Positions 1 through 8,493 of a stretch of DNA of 64,000 nucleotides are shown in pieces; the first letter of the stretch is position 1, and every line of letters begins with the position of its first letter. The translations under genes and the position numbers were made by a program. Under the pieces are notes generated by a model that worked only from the letters and a program-made list of their open reading frames with translations, made no database searches and had not been told where the DNA came from. The stretch is taken from NCBI GenBank assembly GCA_000799755.1, contig JUHI01000001.1:434001-498000 (forward strand), in the 5' to 3' direction. This DNA is from Martinezella tropici. GTDB lineage: Bacteria > Pseudomonadota > Alphaproteobacteria > Rhizobiales > Rhizobiaceae.

Positions 1-1507
1 GATGAGCTCTCTCGTTTACAGCGGCCAGCACTCCCAGTGGGAAGCCGATAAGCAAAGAGAGGACCGTTCCTATTCCGCAGAGGTAGATTGTCATCATCGC
101 CGGCTGCTGAAGACCAGCCATGAAAATCGCGGACATCAGAACGAACACGAGCGCGGAAAGCGTGGGTCCGGACAGGCGCCATGCGGCAACCCCGGCGAGC
201 AGCGGAAGTGCAAACCATGGGAGCCCGAGCATGAAGATGCGCACAGGAACCATCACGTTGAGGAGTATCGCATTCTTCAACGCGTCGAGTGGTGTAGACA
301 GGTTGAAGGTGAGCCAGCGAGCAAACTCGTTGAGTGGCTGCTTTGCGGTGAACACCCAAGACACAGGGAATGAGGTCGCGCTCGGTAGTGCGACGGCGAT
401 GATGTAGCCGACGATTGCCACGGCAGTGACGATGACCCAGCCCCAATTGTTGACCCAAAAGGAGCGTTGATCATCGTGGTGATGTTCACGAGCTCTTGTG
501 ACGAACGCCTGGCAAAACCGGTCGAGCAGGATGGCGAGTGCGACGATTGCAAGGCCCGCTTCCATGCCCGTACCGATATCCAGTCGGCGCAGCGAGGTAA
601 GCACGTCGAAGCCCAGGCCGCCGGCCCCAATCATGGACGCGATGATGACCATGTTGAGCGTCATCATCACAACCTGATTTACGCCAACCATGATCGATGG
701 CATCGCCGATGGAACAAGAACCTTGAAGATGAGCTGCCTCTCAGTGCAGCCTGCAATCGACCCAAACTCCGAGATTTCCGGTGGAACGCGCCCCAGCCCC
801 AGAACGGTGTTTCGGATCATCGGTGGCATCGAATAGATTATGGTCGCTGCCAACGCCGACGCCGGACCAAAGCCGAGCAAGATCAGAACCGGAACCAGAT
901 ATGCGAAGACGGGTACTGTCTGCATCAGGTCGAGCACCGGTGAAATGAGCCGCGCAAACCATTGGACACGGTAAGCGACGATACCGAGCAGGAGCCCGAA
1001 AACGACCGAAATGAACGCTGCGACGAGTACCGACGACAAAGTCACCATAGACGACGCCCAGTTTCCGGTGATCAGGATGAATCCCAGGCCAAGCGCCGTG
1101 ACGAGCGCCAGCGGGCGACCGCGGAGCCGATATGCGACTACAAGGAAAATCGTCGTGACGGCGAACCAGGGTAGAGGCGCGATGTCCGGCGCTCCGTCGC
1201 CGGGTGTAAAGCGGAAACCCGTAGCGATAATGCCCTGTACGGCATTGAGTAGGGCGTCGAGCATCGCGGCGATCGCACGTGTCATCACGCGTATCGGCGG
1301 CAAACCGGAAATCTGTGGAGCATCCTGCGTAAGCCAGGCCATTGCCGACTGGATCCATCCGGAAAACGGCACGACGTACTCGCGAGGATAGGTTTTTATC
1401 GCGGCAGGAAGAAAGAACGAGCCTGCCAACAGCAAGAACGAGATGGTCGCAAGCGGGACCCGTAGGACCCGCCCCTCCGGGGCGGATGAATTAACTGCCA
1501 TCGTCAT
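1..1507 (-). CDS. Glycine betaine/choline-type ABC transporter permease (ProW family), partial
   Basis: The reading frame is open from an ATG at 1507 to the left edge, giving about 500 residues without a stop, so the C-terminus lies outside the window. The translation is strongly hydrophobic. It has a ProW-like inner-membrane permease core and, near residues 240-270, the EAA-type loop (FGSIAGCTERQLIFKVLVPS) that docks on the ATPase. A second set of membrane segments begins after about residue 350, so this is a long permease with two halves rather than the usual single ProW unit of about 280 residues. The ATG overlaps the TGA of the upstream ATPase gene by one base (TGATG), which indicates translational coupling. 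The substrate is inferred from the binding protein in the same operon: a quaternary or methylated amine. Confidence 0.85.
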   Translation of the reverse strand, partial: MTMAVNSSAPEGRVLRVPLATISFLLLAGSFFLPAAIKTYPREYVVPFSGWIQSAMAWLTQDAPQISGLPPIRVMTRAIAAMLDALLNAVQGIIATGFRFTPGDGAPDIAPLPWFAVTTIFLVVAYRLRGRPLALVTALGLGFILITGNWASSMVTLSSVLVAAFISVVFGLLLGIVAYRVQWFARLISPVLDLMQTVPVFAYLVPVLILLGFGPASALAATIIYSMPPMIRNTVLGLGRVPPEISEFGSIAGCTERQLIFKVLVPSAMPSIMVGVNQVVMMTLNMVIIASMIGAGGLGFDVLTSLRRLDIGTGMEAGLAIVALAILLDRFCQAFVTRAREHHHDDQRSFWVNNWGWVIVTAVAIVGYIIAVALPSATSFPVSWVFTAKQPLNEFARWLTFNLSTPLDALKNAILLNVMVPVRIFMLGLPWFALPLLAGVAAWRLSGPTLSALVFVLMSAIFMAGLQQPAMMTIYLCGIGTVLSLLIGFPLGVLAAVNERAH

Positions 1508-2508
1508 CAGACCGCCTCAAGCTCAATTGGCTTGCCAGTAAGGGAGGCGATTACGTCGCCCTTGGTCAGGATCCCTGTCAGCTTACCGTCAACCAGGACG
1601 CCGGCGTCCTCACGCCCCCCTAGAACCTTCGCGGCGACATCCGCGACCAGCTCGTTTCCATCGACGCTGACCGATGGTTCGAAATTCGCCCGGAGCGGTC
1701 GTGCAAGTGTCCTTGCCCTCAGCACGCTTGATCTGTCGCAATGCCGGGTGAATTCCGTGACGTAAGGGTGCTTGGAGTGGATCACGAGCTGCTCTGGCGT
1801 CCCTATCTCCAGAATTTCTCCATTGCGCATGATCGCGATGCGATCTGCCAGTCGGATCGCCTCATCGAAGTCGTGTGTGATGAAGACGATGGTCTTCTTC
1901 AACTCGTGCCTGAGGCGGATGAATTCATCTTGCAGTTCACGTCTCAGAAGCGGATCCAGCGCCGAGAACGGCTCATCCATGAAAAGGACTTCAGGTTCAG
2001 AGGATAGTGCGCGGGCGATGCCGACGCGCTGCTGCTGGCCTCCCGACAGTTCGGACGGAAAGTGGTTCTCGCGGCCGGCAAGTCCGACGGTCTTTACAAG
2101 TTCGCGTGCTTTCGAGGTTCTGGTTTTCATATCGACGCCGCGAACCGAAAGCGGAAACGCCACGTTTTCCAGAACGGTAAGATGCGGCAGTAGAGCGAAG
2201 TTCTGAAAGACCATGCCCATCACCTTGCGGCGGATTTCCATGAGCTGTTTCGGGCTCGCACCGGTGACGTCGTTGTCCGCGACGTTAATGCGGCCTTCGC
2301 TCGGCTCTATCAGCCGGGTGAGACACCGAACCAGGGTCGATTTCCCCGATCCGGAAAGGCCCATAATGACGAAGCATTCGCCTTTTTTGATCGTAAAGTT
2401 CGCGGCTTTGAGGGCTACGACGTGCGCGTCGGTGGGCTCTTCTCCCGGAACGTAGGGCGGCCCGTAGACCTTCCACACGTTCTCACAGGTGATCATCGAA
2501 CCGGCCAT
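1507..2508 (-). CDS. Quaternary-amine ABC transporter ATP-binding protein (ProV family)
   Basis: A 333-residue ABC ATPase that energises uptake of a betaine- or choline-like amine. The Walker A motif (GLSGSGKST) lies near residue 50, the signature LSGGQQQR near 155 and Walker B (VLFMDEP) near 175. The QNFALLPH Q-loop and the THDFDEA switch region are typical of the glycine betaine/proline (OpuAA/ProV) family. After residue 270 a short tail resembles the CBS-type regulatory domains of ProV but is much reduced. It is the middle gene of a minus-strand operon, after the binding protein and before the permease. A GGGAG ribosome binding site precedes the ATG. The family assignment is secure; the exact substrate is not readable from sequence. 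Confidence 0.93.
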   Translation of the reverse strand: MAGSMITCENVWKVYGPPYVPGEEPTDAHVVALKAANFTIKKGECFVIMGLSGSGKSTLVRCLTRLIEPSEGRINVADNDVTGASPKQLMEIRRKVMGMVFQNFALLPHLTVLENVAFPLSVRGVDMKTRTSKARELVKTVGLAGRENHFPSELSGGQQQRVGIARALSSEPEVLFMDEPFSALDPLLRRELQDEFIRLRHELKKTIVFITHDFDEAIRLADRIAIMRNGEILEIGTPEQLVIHSKHPYVTEFTRHCDRSSVLRARTLARPLRANFEPSVSVDGNELVADVAAKVLGGREDAGVLVDGKLTGILTKGDVIASLTGKPIELEAV

Positions 2509-2550
2509 GACAGACTCCCGGTTTAAAATAATTTTAGGATGGATTCGGGG

Positions 2551-2576
2551 GCGCGTGCGCGTGAACGCGCACGCGC
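2551..2576 (-). promoter_or_regulatory. GC-rich hairpin between binding-protein and ATPase genes
   Basis: A perfect 12-bp inverted repeat (GCGCGTGCGCGT, loop of two bases) sits in the 75-bp gap between the binding-protein stop and the ATPase start. No U-tract follows it on the minus strand. It therefore looks like an mRNA-stabilising or attenuating hairpin, as often separates an abundant binding protein from its transporter subunits, rather than a terminator. Confidence 0.6.
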
Positions 2577-2583
2577 GTCGGGC

Positions 2584-3507
2584 TTAGTTAAGCCACTGCT
2601 TCCACGTGTCTTCGTGGGTCTTCAGCCAATCCGCAGCCACTGTATCGAGGTTCTCGCCATCGACGTCCACGCGCTTGATAAGCTCGCCCATGTCCTCATT
2701 GGTGATATGGAACGCTTTCACAGCCTTTGCCGCGCCCGGCCACTTTTTCTCCAGTCCGACCCAGGCAGCCTTCCAAACCGGCCCGCTCGGCTTCGCGCAC
2801 GCGTAGGACTTGCTGGCATAGCAGTCCGGCGTGTACGGCGGGAACTTGATCCATTCGCCCTTGTACTTGATTGGCACCCAGTGCGGCGAGTAGACCCACA
2901 GGACGATCGGTTCCTCCTTGGCATATGCGGCGTCCAACTCGGCGTAAAGCGCCGCATCGGTACCTGCGTGAATCACGTCGAAGTTGATCGGCAGATTGGC
3001 GATCCGTTCCTCATCGTATCCACCCCAAGTCACCGGCCCGCCGAGATAGCGGCCCTTGGGCGCGGTTTCCGGGGTCGAAAACTGGTCAGCGCACTTGTCC
3101 AAAGCCTTCCAGTCCGGAAGGCCGGGGCACTTGGCAATCATGTATTCCGGAACCCACCACTCTTCCTTGGCAACCATTCCGGTCTCGCCCAGGTTGACCA
3201 CCTTGCCAGTCGCGACGGCGGCCTCCAGCGCGTCACGAGCCGTGGTGGCCCAGATTTCCATAGCGACGTCCAGGTCTCCCGACTGCATGCCGGTCAACTG
3301 AGCGAGGTAGTCGGCTTGAACATACTCAACATTGTAGCCGGCCGCTTTGAGCACGCCGCCCATTATCTTGGTTGAAAGAAGCTGGCCCGACCAGTCGTTA
3401 AGCGTGAGCTTGATCGGATCGGGCGATTCCACAGCGTAGGAATGCGTGGCCGTGAGCAATGCAGCTCCAAAACCGACCACCTGAAAGACTCTTCTCCAGT
3501 TTGACAT
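2584..3507 (-). CDS. Quaternary-amine ABC transporter substrate-binding protein (OpuAC family)
   Basis: A 307-residue periplasmic binding protein. The first 25 residues form a Sec signal peptide (MSNWRRVFQV then a hydrophobic core ending near YAVE). The mature part has the OpuAC/ProX pattern with many tryptophans (EIWATT, EEWWVPEY, LWVYSPHWVP) that could form an aromatic cage for a quaternary ammonium group. I chose the ATG at 3507 because AAAGGGG lies just upstream and the signal peptide begins there; the frame extends upstream without sense. It is the first gene of the importer operon and a candidate member of the TGTGG regulon. Glycine betaine, choline, proline betaine or a related amine are all possible ligands. 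Confidence 0.9.
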   Translation of the reverse strand: MSNWRRVFQVVGFGAALLTATHSYAVESPDPIKLTLNDWSGQLLSTKIMGGVLKAAGYNVEYVQADYLAQLTGMQSGDLDVAMEIWATTARDALEAAVATGKVVNLGETGMVAKEEWWVPEYMIAKCPGLPDWKALDKCADQFSTPETAPKGRYLGGPVTWGGYDEERIANLPINFDVIHAGTDAALYAELDAAYAKEEPIVLWVYSPHWVPIKYKGEWIKFPPYTPDCYASKSYACAKPSGPVWKAAWVGLEKKWPGAAKAVKAFHITNEDMGELIKRVDVDGENLDTVAADWLKTHEDTWKQWLN

Positions 3508-3588
3508 ATCGAACCCCTTTATTGGTTGGCTACCTAAATCGGCGCTTGTCGCGCTCTTGAGGGGGACTTTGTGGCCGATCTCCACGGA

Positions 3589-3617
3589 TGTCAACGTATT
3601 TTGTGGGAACGTTGTGG
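3589..3617 (-). promoter_or_regulatory. Candidate promoter with TGTGG boxes for the importer operon
   Basis: On the minus strand a TTGACA (3594-3589) precedes the binding-protein gene. Two CCACA boxes lie 7 bp upstream of it, separated by 6 bp; they are TGTGG on the plus strand at 3602-3606 and 3613-3617. The box sequence and the 7-bp gap match the other promoters in this locus, but the boxes are inverted and the period is 11 rather than 10 bp. It is the weakest member of the set. Confidence 0.4.
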
Positions 3618-3754
3618 CAAATTCTGCAAATTTACGAGGTCAACACCTATCAAAGTCGCAGGGTTTCGTGGCTATCTGTGGGAAATTTGCTCCACCGGCG
3701 ATCCGAAATCGTCGGTGGAGTTCGTGCAACGGAGCGGCGCGCTCGGTCATTGAA

Positions 3755-5959
3755 CTATGCCACGAAACGCAGTGCGGTTGACGTAGGAAGGCGATCAAGT
3801 CTGAACTGTGCGAGCAGGTCGTTCAGCGATCTGACCTCAGACATCAGAGAATGAGCCGCAGCGTTCTGTTCTTCCACCATGGCAGCGTTGCGTTGCGTCC
3901 CTTGATCGATCGAATTCACTGATGTGCTGATCTCGTGGAGCGATGTCGATTGCTCCCTCGCCGCGAGCACGATCGCTGCGACGTGACGATCTATCTCTTG
4001 CACCTGGCTGGCAATGTCTGTCAGCGCAGCGCCGGTTTCACCGACGAAATCGACGCCGGCGCTAACCTGATCGCTCGAGCGGGCGATCAGCGCCTTGATC
4101 TCGCGTGCTGCCAAGGCAGAACGTTGTGCGAGTTCCCGGACTTCCTGAGCTACTACGGCGAACCCTTTTCCAGCTTCGCCGGCCCGCGCCGCTTCAACGC
4201 CCGCGTTCAATGCAAGGAGATTCGTCTGGAACGCGATATCGTCAATTACGCCGATAATGTTCGATATCTCGCGAGACGACGTTTCGATTTCGCCCATCGC
4301 CGAGACGGCTCGCTGAACTATCGCCCCGGATCGCTCGGCGCTAGCGCGTGCGGTTTCGACAAGCATGCCAGCCTCCTCCGCACGTTTTGTCGTGTCACGG
4401 ACCGAAGAGGTGATTTCCTCGACAGCAGCAGCCGTCTGCTCGACCGAGGCTGCCTGCTGTTCAGTGCGTTTCGCGAGGTCGTCCGCAGCGCTGCTGATTT
4501 GCGAAGTGCCCGCGGCGATCGCGTGGGCGTTCTTTCCCACCGAATTTAGCGCGGCCTGGAGCTTCTCCGCAGATGCATTGAAACTCTGCCGCACTTCGTC
4601 GAGGCTTCCCGCAAATGGCTCACCAATCCGGCATGTCGTGTCGCCCCCAGCCAGTGCGTGAAGCGCATCACCAAGCAGGGTCACCGCCGAGCGCGTTTGC
4701 TTCTCCCGCATTTCCGCTTCCGCGCTCCGCGCCTGCCGCTCTTCATCCTCTCTTGCGAGGTTCTGCTCTGCTTGCCGTTCCAGAGAATCTTTCGCGCGTG
4801 CAGCGCTTTCCAAAACGCCGAGCGCTCGAGCCATTTCACCGATTTCGTCTTGCGAAAGGGAATCAGCCAGCTCCCCAACCGTTCGCCCTGCGGCAATGTC
4901 GGCGGTCGCGGCGATTACCCGGCTCAAACGCCGATGGAACCGGCCTGCCAGCACCGCTGCGATCGTAACAAGCAGCACGGCCGCGATGGCGATTATGGCA
5001 AACGACGTAATGGCCAGGGTCTGAACGCTCGCATAAAGTACGGCGTTTGGCACCACGACGACGGCGTACCAAGTCGTCCCAGGCAGAAGATCGACAGGAA
5101 CGGCCAGGGCCACGTCAGGACCGCTGCCATCCGCGCCCGGCAGGACGCCAGTCACGCCAGGGTGGGCGATTATTTCGCGCCAACCCTGCGCGTCCAGACC
5201 CGCTGCCTCAAGGCTCTTGCCGCGCGCGGCAGGATTGGAGTGACTGATGATCATCCCACTAGCCGAAACAAGCGCGACGTGTCCGCTTCCTAGTGGACGA
5301 AGAGTTGAGAGATCGCTCGCAAGCGCGTCCAGCGCCAAATCTACCCCAACCGTACCAAGAAATTGGTCACCCTTGACGAGTGGGACCATAAACGACGTCA
5401 TCAGGACGTCCGCCCCGTCGATAGAATAGGTATACGGCTCCATAAGGAGCCGCTGCTTGGTGCTTTTGGGCACTAGATACCAGTCGCCCGCGCCAGGCTT
5501 GTCGTAATCGACAAGCGGCGTCACGCTCACCTCTCCCTTTGCCCGCACGAAATAGGGGATAAACCGGCCGGTCCCGTCGGAGGTCGTCGTGCCGACAAAG
5601 GCTTTATCTCTGCCGTCAAAAGCGCCTGGCTCCCAACAAGTGCTCAAACCGAGTGCGAATTCATTTTCCGCGATCATTCGAGAGAACACTCGGGTCACCA
5701 ACTCCCGATTCGGCTCAGGACCGTCTTGAATGGCAGCAATCGCCGAACTCGCCTGATTCGCTAGACTTTCCGCTCGCGCAAAGACCGCCTGTACCCTTCC
5801 GGCGCTCTCATGGGCGACCGTCGTCATTTCGGAAATAGAGTGCCTTTCAAGCGCCTTGTAGGACAGTCCCAGTAGAACTCCGGCGGTGGCGACCGTTGTT
5901 ACGACTCCGGCAGCGACGATCCCCACCATATTCCTTGCAGTTGCGGTCCTGACAAACAT
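3755..5959 (-). CDS. Methyl-accepting chemotaxis protein
   Basis: A 734-residue transmembrane chemoreceptor. It has an N-terminal membrane segment (residues about 8-30), a large periplasmic dCache-like sensor, a second membrane segment near 305-330, a HAMP linker ([11 protein letters not shown] onward) and a long coiled-coil signalling domain. That domain contains the highly conserved hairpin tip ([20 protein letters not shown]), which contacts CheA and CheW. No C-terminal NWETF-type CheR-tethering peptide is present. The start is set at the ATG at 5959 because GGAGG lies five bases upstream; a TTG further 5' is in frame but unlikely. Its position between the amine importer and the ethanolamine permease suggests it senses amines or related nutrients. 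This is inference from context only. Confidence 0.93.
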   Translation of the reverse strand: MFVRTATARNMVGIVAAGVVTTVATAGVLLGLSYKALERHSISEMTTVAHESAGRVQAVFARAESLANQASSAIAAIQDGPEPNRELVTRVFSRMIAENEFALGLSTCWEPGAFDGRDKAFVGTTTSDGTGRFIPYFVRAKGEVSVTPLVDYDKPGAGDWYLVPKSTKQRLLMEPYTYSIDGADVLMTSFMVPLVKGDQFLGTVGVDLALDALASDLSTLRPLGSGHVALVSASGMIISHSNPAARGKSLEAAGLDAQGWREIIAHPGVTGVLPGADGSGPDVALAVPVDLLPGTTWYAVVVVPNAVLYASVQTLAITSFAIIAIAAVLLVTIAAVLAGRFHRRLSRVIAATADIAAGRTVGELADSLSQDEIGEMARALGVLESAARAKDSLERQAEQNLAREDEERQARSAEAEMREKQTRSAVTLLGDALHALAGGDTTCRIGEPFAGSLDEVRQSFNASAEKLQAALNSVGKNAHAIAAGTSQISSAADDLAKRTEQQAASVEQTAAAVEEITSSVRDTTKRAEEAGMLVETARASAERSGAIVQRAVSAMGEIETSSREISNIIGVIDDIAFQTNLLALNAGVEAARAGEAGKGFAVVAQEVRELAQRSALAAREIKALIARSSDQVSAGVDFVGETGAALTDIASQVQEIDRHVAAIVLAAREQSTSLHEISTSVNSIDQGTQRNAAMVEEQNAAAHSLMSEVRSLNDLLAQFRLDRLPTSTALRFVA

Positions 5960-6092
5960 TGCTTCCTCCAAACAACCCAGGCCCCCGACGGCCCGCGAGC
6001 CGCAAACTAGTCAATTTACCTTTACAAAATCACTAACTCCCACTCTTAGCCTCATAAAATGTGCGCAAATACGATTGAAGTCGTCAAAATCA

Positions 6093-6142
6093 TGTGGTGT
6101 TGTGTGGCTTCACTTTACACTAAAGCTGGTCAATTCGCTTTA
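6093..6142 (+). promoter_or_regulatory. Candidate eutH promoter with paired TGTGG boxes
   Basis: TGTGG occurs at 6093-6097 and 6103-6107, exactly one helical turn apart. A TTTACA (6114-6119) follows that could serve as the -35 element, with a weak -10 near 6137. A perfect 7-bp dyad (TTCGCTT, one base, AAGCGAA; 6134-6148) overlaps the predicted start region. The arrangement matches the promoter of the glutamine-synthetase-like gene. Confidence 0.55.
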
Positions 6143-6168
6143 AGCGAAGATCAGTTGGAGGAAATAAG

Positions 6169-7416
6169 GTGGATCAAATCGGAACCTATGTGATCTACGT
6201 CATCATGTTCTGCGCGGTACTGGGGGCGTTGGCAGCAATTCGCAACGACCAGGACGGACTTGGAAAGGAGTTTCTCGAAGGACTCCACAGCATTGGACCT
6301 ATCTTCGTTCCGGTGGCCGGTATTATGGCATCTGCGCCTTACCTCTCGGCGTTCGTGCGAGAATACGTCGGTCCGTTGATGCAAGCGGTCGGCGCCGATC
6401 CGGCGATCGCCGCTACGAGCGTGATCGCTAATGACATGGGCGGCTACCAGCTCGCCCACGCGCTGGCCACAAGCCCGAATGGATGGGTTGTCGCTACGGT
6501 CATCGGCTTCATGGCTGGACCAACCATTGTGTTTTCAATTCCGGTCGGTTTGGCGATGTTGGAAAGAAAAGACCACCGTTACATGGCGCTCGGCGTGATG
6601 TACGGCCTCTTGAGCATTCCCGTCGGCGTATTCCTCTCCTGCCTGGCGATACTCGTGTTTCAGCCTCCGATGAGGGCCGAGATAGGCATTACCGGCGCGA
6701 CTCAGCCCATCTTGCTGGACATGCCGACGGTGTTGGCAAACCTCGCTCCACTTGCGGTTTTCTGCATCTTGCTCGCGATGCTCCTTCGCCTGGCGCCTCG
6801 TATCGTCGTGGCGGCATTCCTCCTCTTTGGCCGGATGATGTACGCCGCAATCACCATCGTCCTTGTTCTTTCGGTGGTCCAGTACTTCACCGGATTGCCA
6901 GAAAAGATCTTTGGCGGCTGGGGCTTCGATCCGATCATTGCGGATAGCGCCGACCAGTTCCGCGCGTTGGAGATAGCGGGCTACATTGGTATCATGCTCG
7001 CTGGCGCGTTTCCGATGGTCTATTTGATCAAGCGGTATCTTTCGGCGCCGATGGAAGCGATCGGCGGACGCATCGGCCTGGGAGCTGCAGGCGCTGCGGG
7101 CCTGATTGCGGGCGCAGCGAACATTCTTGCACTTTATCGGCTGATTGCCTCGATGAAGCCGATGGACAAGGTCCTTTGCATCGCATTCGCGGTCTGTGCG
7201 GCGTTTTCGTTCGGCGACCACCTCGCCTTTGCGGCGAACTTCCAGCCGGCGCTGATCCCGTTCATCCTCCTAGGCAAGCTTGGCGGCGGCGCAACCGGCT
7301 TCCTGCTTGCCAAGACACTAGCCGGCCCTGCGGTCAAGCAGTTGTCCTCTTCGGAGAGCGACGAGCAACCATCCGTGCGTGCCGAGGGTGACGTCGCGAC
7401 CCAGCAGGCAGCATGA
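6169..7416 (+). CDS. eutH: EutH-like ethanolamine permease
   Basis: A 415-residue inner-membrane protein with about ten or eleven hydrophobic segments. It is collinear with enteric EutH, including the conserved blocks NDMGGYQLA, MGPTIVFSIPV-like (residues about 120-130), YMALGVMYGL and FSFGDHLAF near the C-terminus. EutH allows ethanolamine uptake. The start is a GTG preceded by GGAGGAAATAAG. No EutBC ammonia-lyase, shell protein or cobalamin gene is found in the window, which is unusual for a EutH neighbourhood. The gene leads an apparent operon with an N-formylglutamate-amidohydrolase-family gene, and the glutamine-synthetase-like gene lies just downstream. A related small amine such as propanolamine could be the true substrate. 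Confidence 0.85.
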   Translation: MDQIGTYVIYVIMFCAVLGALAAIRNDQDGLGKEFLEGLHSIGPIFVPVAGIMASAPYLSAFVREYVGPLMQAVGADPAIAATSVIANDMGGYQLAHALATSPNGWVVATVIGFMAGPTIVFSIPVGLAMLERKDHRYMALGVMYGLLSIPVGVFLSCLAILVFQPPMRAEIGITGATQPILLDMPTVLANLAPLAVFCILLAMLLRLAPRIVVAAFLLFGRMMYAAITIVLVLSVVQYFTGLPEKIFGGWGFDPIIADSADQFRALEIAGYIGIMLAGAFPMVYLIKRYLSAPMEAIGGRIGLGAAGAAGLIAGAANILALYRLIASMKPMDKVLCIAFAVCAAFSFGDHLAFAANFQPALIPFILLGKLGGGATGFLLAKTLAGPAVKQLSSSESDEQPSVRAEGDVATQQAA

Positions 7417-7451
7417 CGACTAATTACCCCTCTCAAATACCGGAGAAGACA

Positions 7452-8219
7452 ATGTCTCAAATAAGCCAGTCTCAACTGCTGGGACCAGACGACGGGCCTG
7501 CCTTTTCCGTGCATCGCCCCGACGGGGGGAGCCCGATTATCCTTCTTTGTGAACACGCGTCGAACAGCTTGCCAAAAAGCTTGAAGCAATTGGGCGCTTC
7601 ATCCGAGACGATGTCGAGCCATGCGGCCTGGGATCCCGGAGCCCTCCAAACGGCGCTTAAGATGTCCGAAAAGCTCGATGCGACCTTGGTACAACAGCGC
7701 TTCTCGAGGCTTGTATACGACTGCAACCGCCCGCCGACGTCGGCAACGGCCATGCCAGCAAAAAGCGAAGTTCACAGCATTCCGGGGAACGCAAACCTCT
7801 CCGCCGCCGAGCGGTTCGCCCGGACCAGCGAAATCTACTGGCCGTTTCATCACGCGGTGTCCGACGTGATCGCACGCCGCGCGTCCGAGGGGCGCGAAGT
7901 TGTGATCGTGACAATTCATAGCTTCACGAAAGTGTACAACGGCGCGGTCAGAGACGTTGAACTCGGTATTCTTCACGATGCGGACGCACGCCTCGCCGAC
8001 CGAATGCTGGATGCAACCAAGGACTCCAAGCAATTCAACACTCAGCGAAATGCTCCTTACGGACCTCAGGACGGCGTCACCCACACGCTACAAATCCACG
8101 GCATCGCGACGGGGCTGGAAAACGTAATGATCGAAATCCGGAATGATCTCATAACCGACGATGCCGGACAGCTCGCCATGGCAGAGTATCTATCCAAGGT
8201 ACTCGAAGCGTCCCTTTAG
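7452..8219 (+). CDS. N-formylglutamate amidohydrolase-family protein
   Basis: A 255-residue cytosolic hydrolase of the N-formylglutamate amidohydrolase family (ILLCEHASN near residue 20, HAAWDPGA, VTIHSFTKVY and MIEIRNDL, all family-typical). The family hydrolyses amide bonds on glutamate derivatives. I start it at the ATG at 7452, which has GGAGAAG upstream. An earlier ATG at 7413 overlaps the eutH stop but lacks a ribosome binding site. Its neighbours are an ethanolamine permease and a glutamine-synthetase-like ligase. It is therefore a candidate for releasing glutamate from a gamma-glutamyl product such as gamma-glutamylglycine. That role is inference; histidine-degradation genes, its classical context, are absent here. 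Confidence 0.8.
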   Translation: MSQISQSQLLGPDDGPAFSVHRPDGGSPIILLCEHASNSLPKSLKQLGASSETMSSHAAWDPGALQTALKMSEKLDATLVQQRFSRLVYDCNRPPTSATAMPAKSEVHSIPGNANLSAAERFARTSEIYWPFHHAVSDVIARRASEGREVVIVTIHSFTKVYNGAVRDVELGILHDADARLADRMLDATKDSKQFNTQRNAPYGPQDGVTHTLQIHGIATGLENVMIEIRNDLITDDAGQLAMAEYLSKVLEASL

Positions 8220-8235
8220 CACCCTGACGCTCATT

Positions 8236-8264
8236 GCATGCGGCGCCCCTTACGCGTCGCATGC
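8236..8264 (+). other. Imperfect hairpin after the amidohydrolase gene
   Basis: GCATGCGGCG at 8236-8245 can pair with CGTCGCATGC at 8255-8264, allowing one G-U pair. No U-tract follows, so termination is possible but not convincing. Confidence 0.3.
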
Positions 8265-8327
8265 GTCTCCAATGCAAAGAGATAACCTCAAAAAGCGCGC
8301 CTTAAAGTCACTATTACCATCATATAA

Positions 8328-8378
8328 TGTGGCATTATGTGGATTTGTATTGACATGCGAGGCTTTGGGGTTTTAGCT
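8328..8378 (+). promoter_or_regulatory. Candidate promoter with paired TGTGG boxes and TTGACA
   Basis: TGTGG at 8328-8332 and 8338-8342 (10-bp period) is followed after 7 bp by a perfect TTGACA (8350-8355). A weak -10 (TTAGCT) sits 17 bp further on. This is the clearest example of the motif that recurs in the locus. The geometry, with activator boxes on one helix face abutting the -35 element, fits class II activation by an AraC-type protein. Confidence 0.65.
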
Positions 8379-8493
8379 GCGATTCAACGATCGACACCTC
8401 AACACATTCCCTCATCGCTTTTGCTTCGACCAGCACCGCGATCGGGATGCGGCGAGGCTCCGGCGACGCCCAACAAAATCTCGAGGGAACCCC

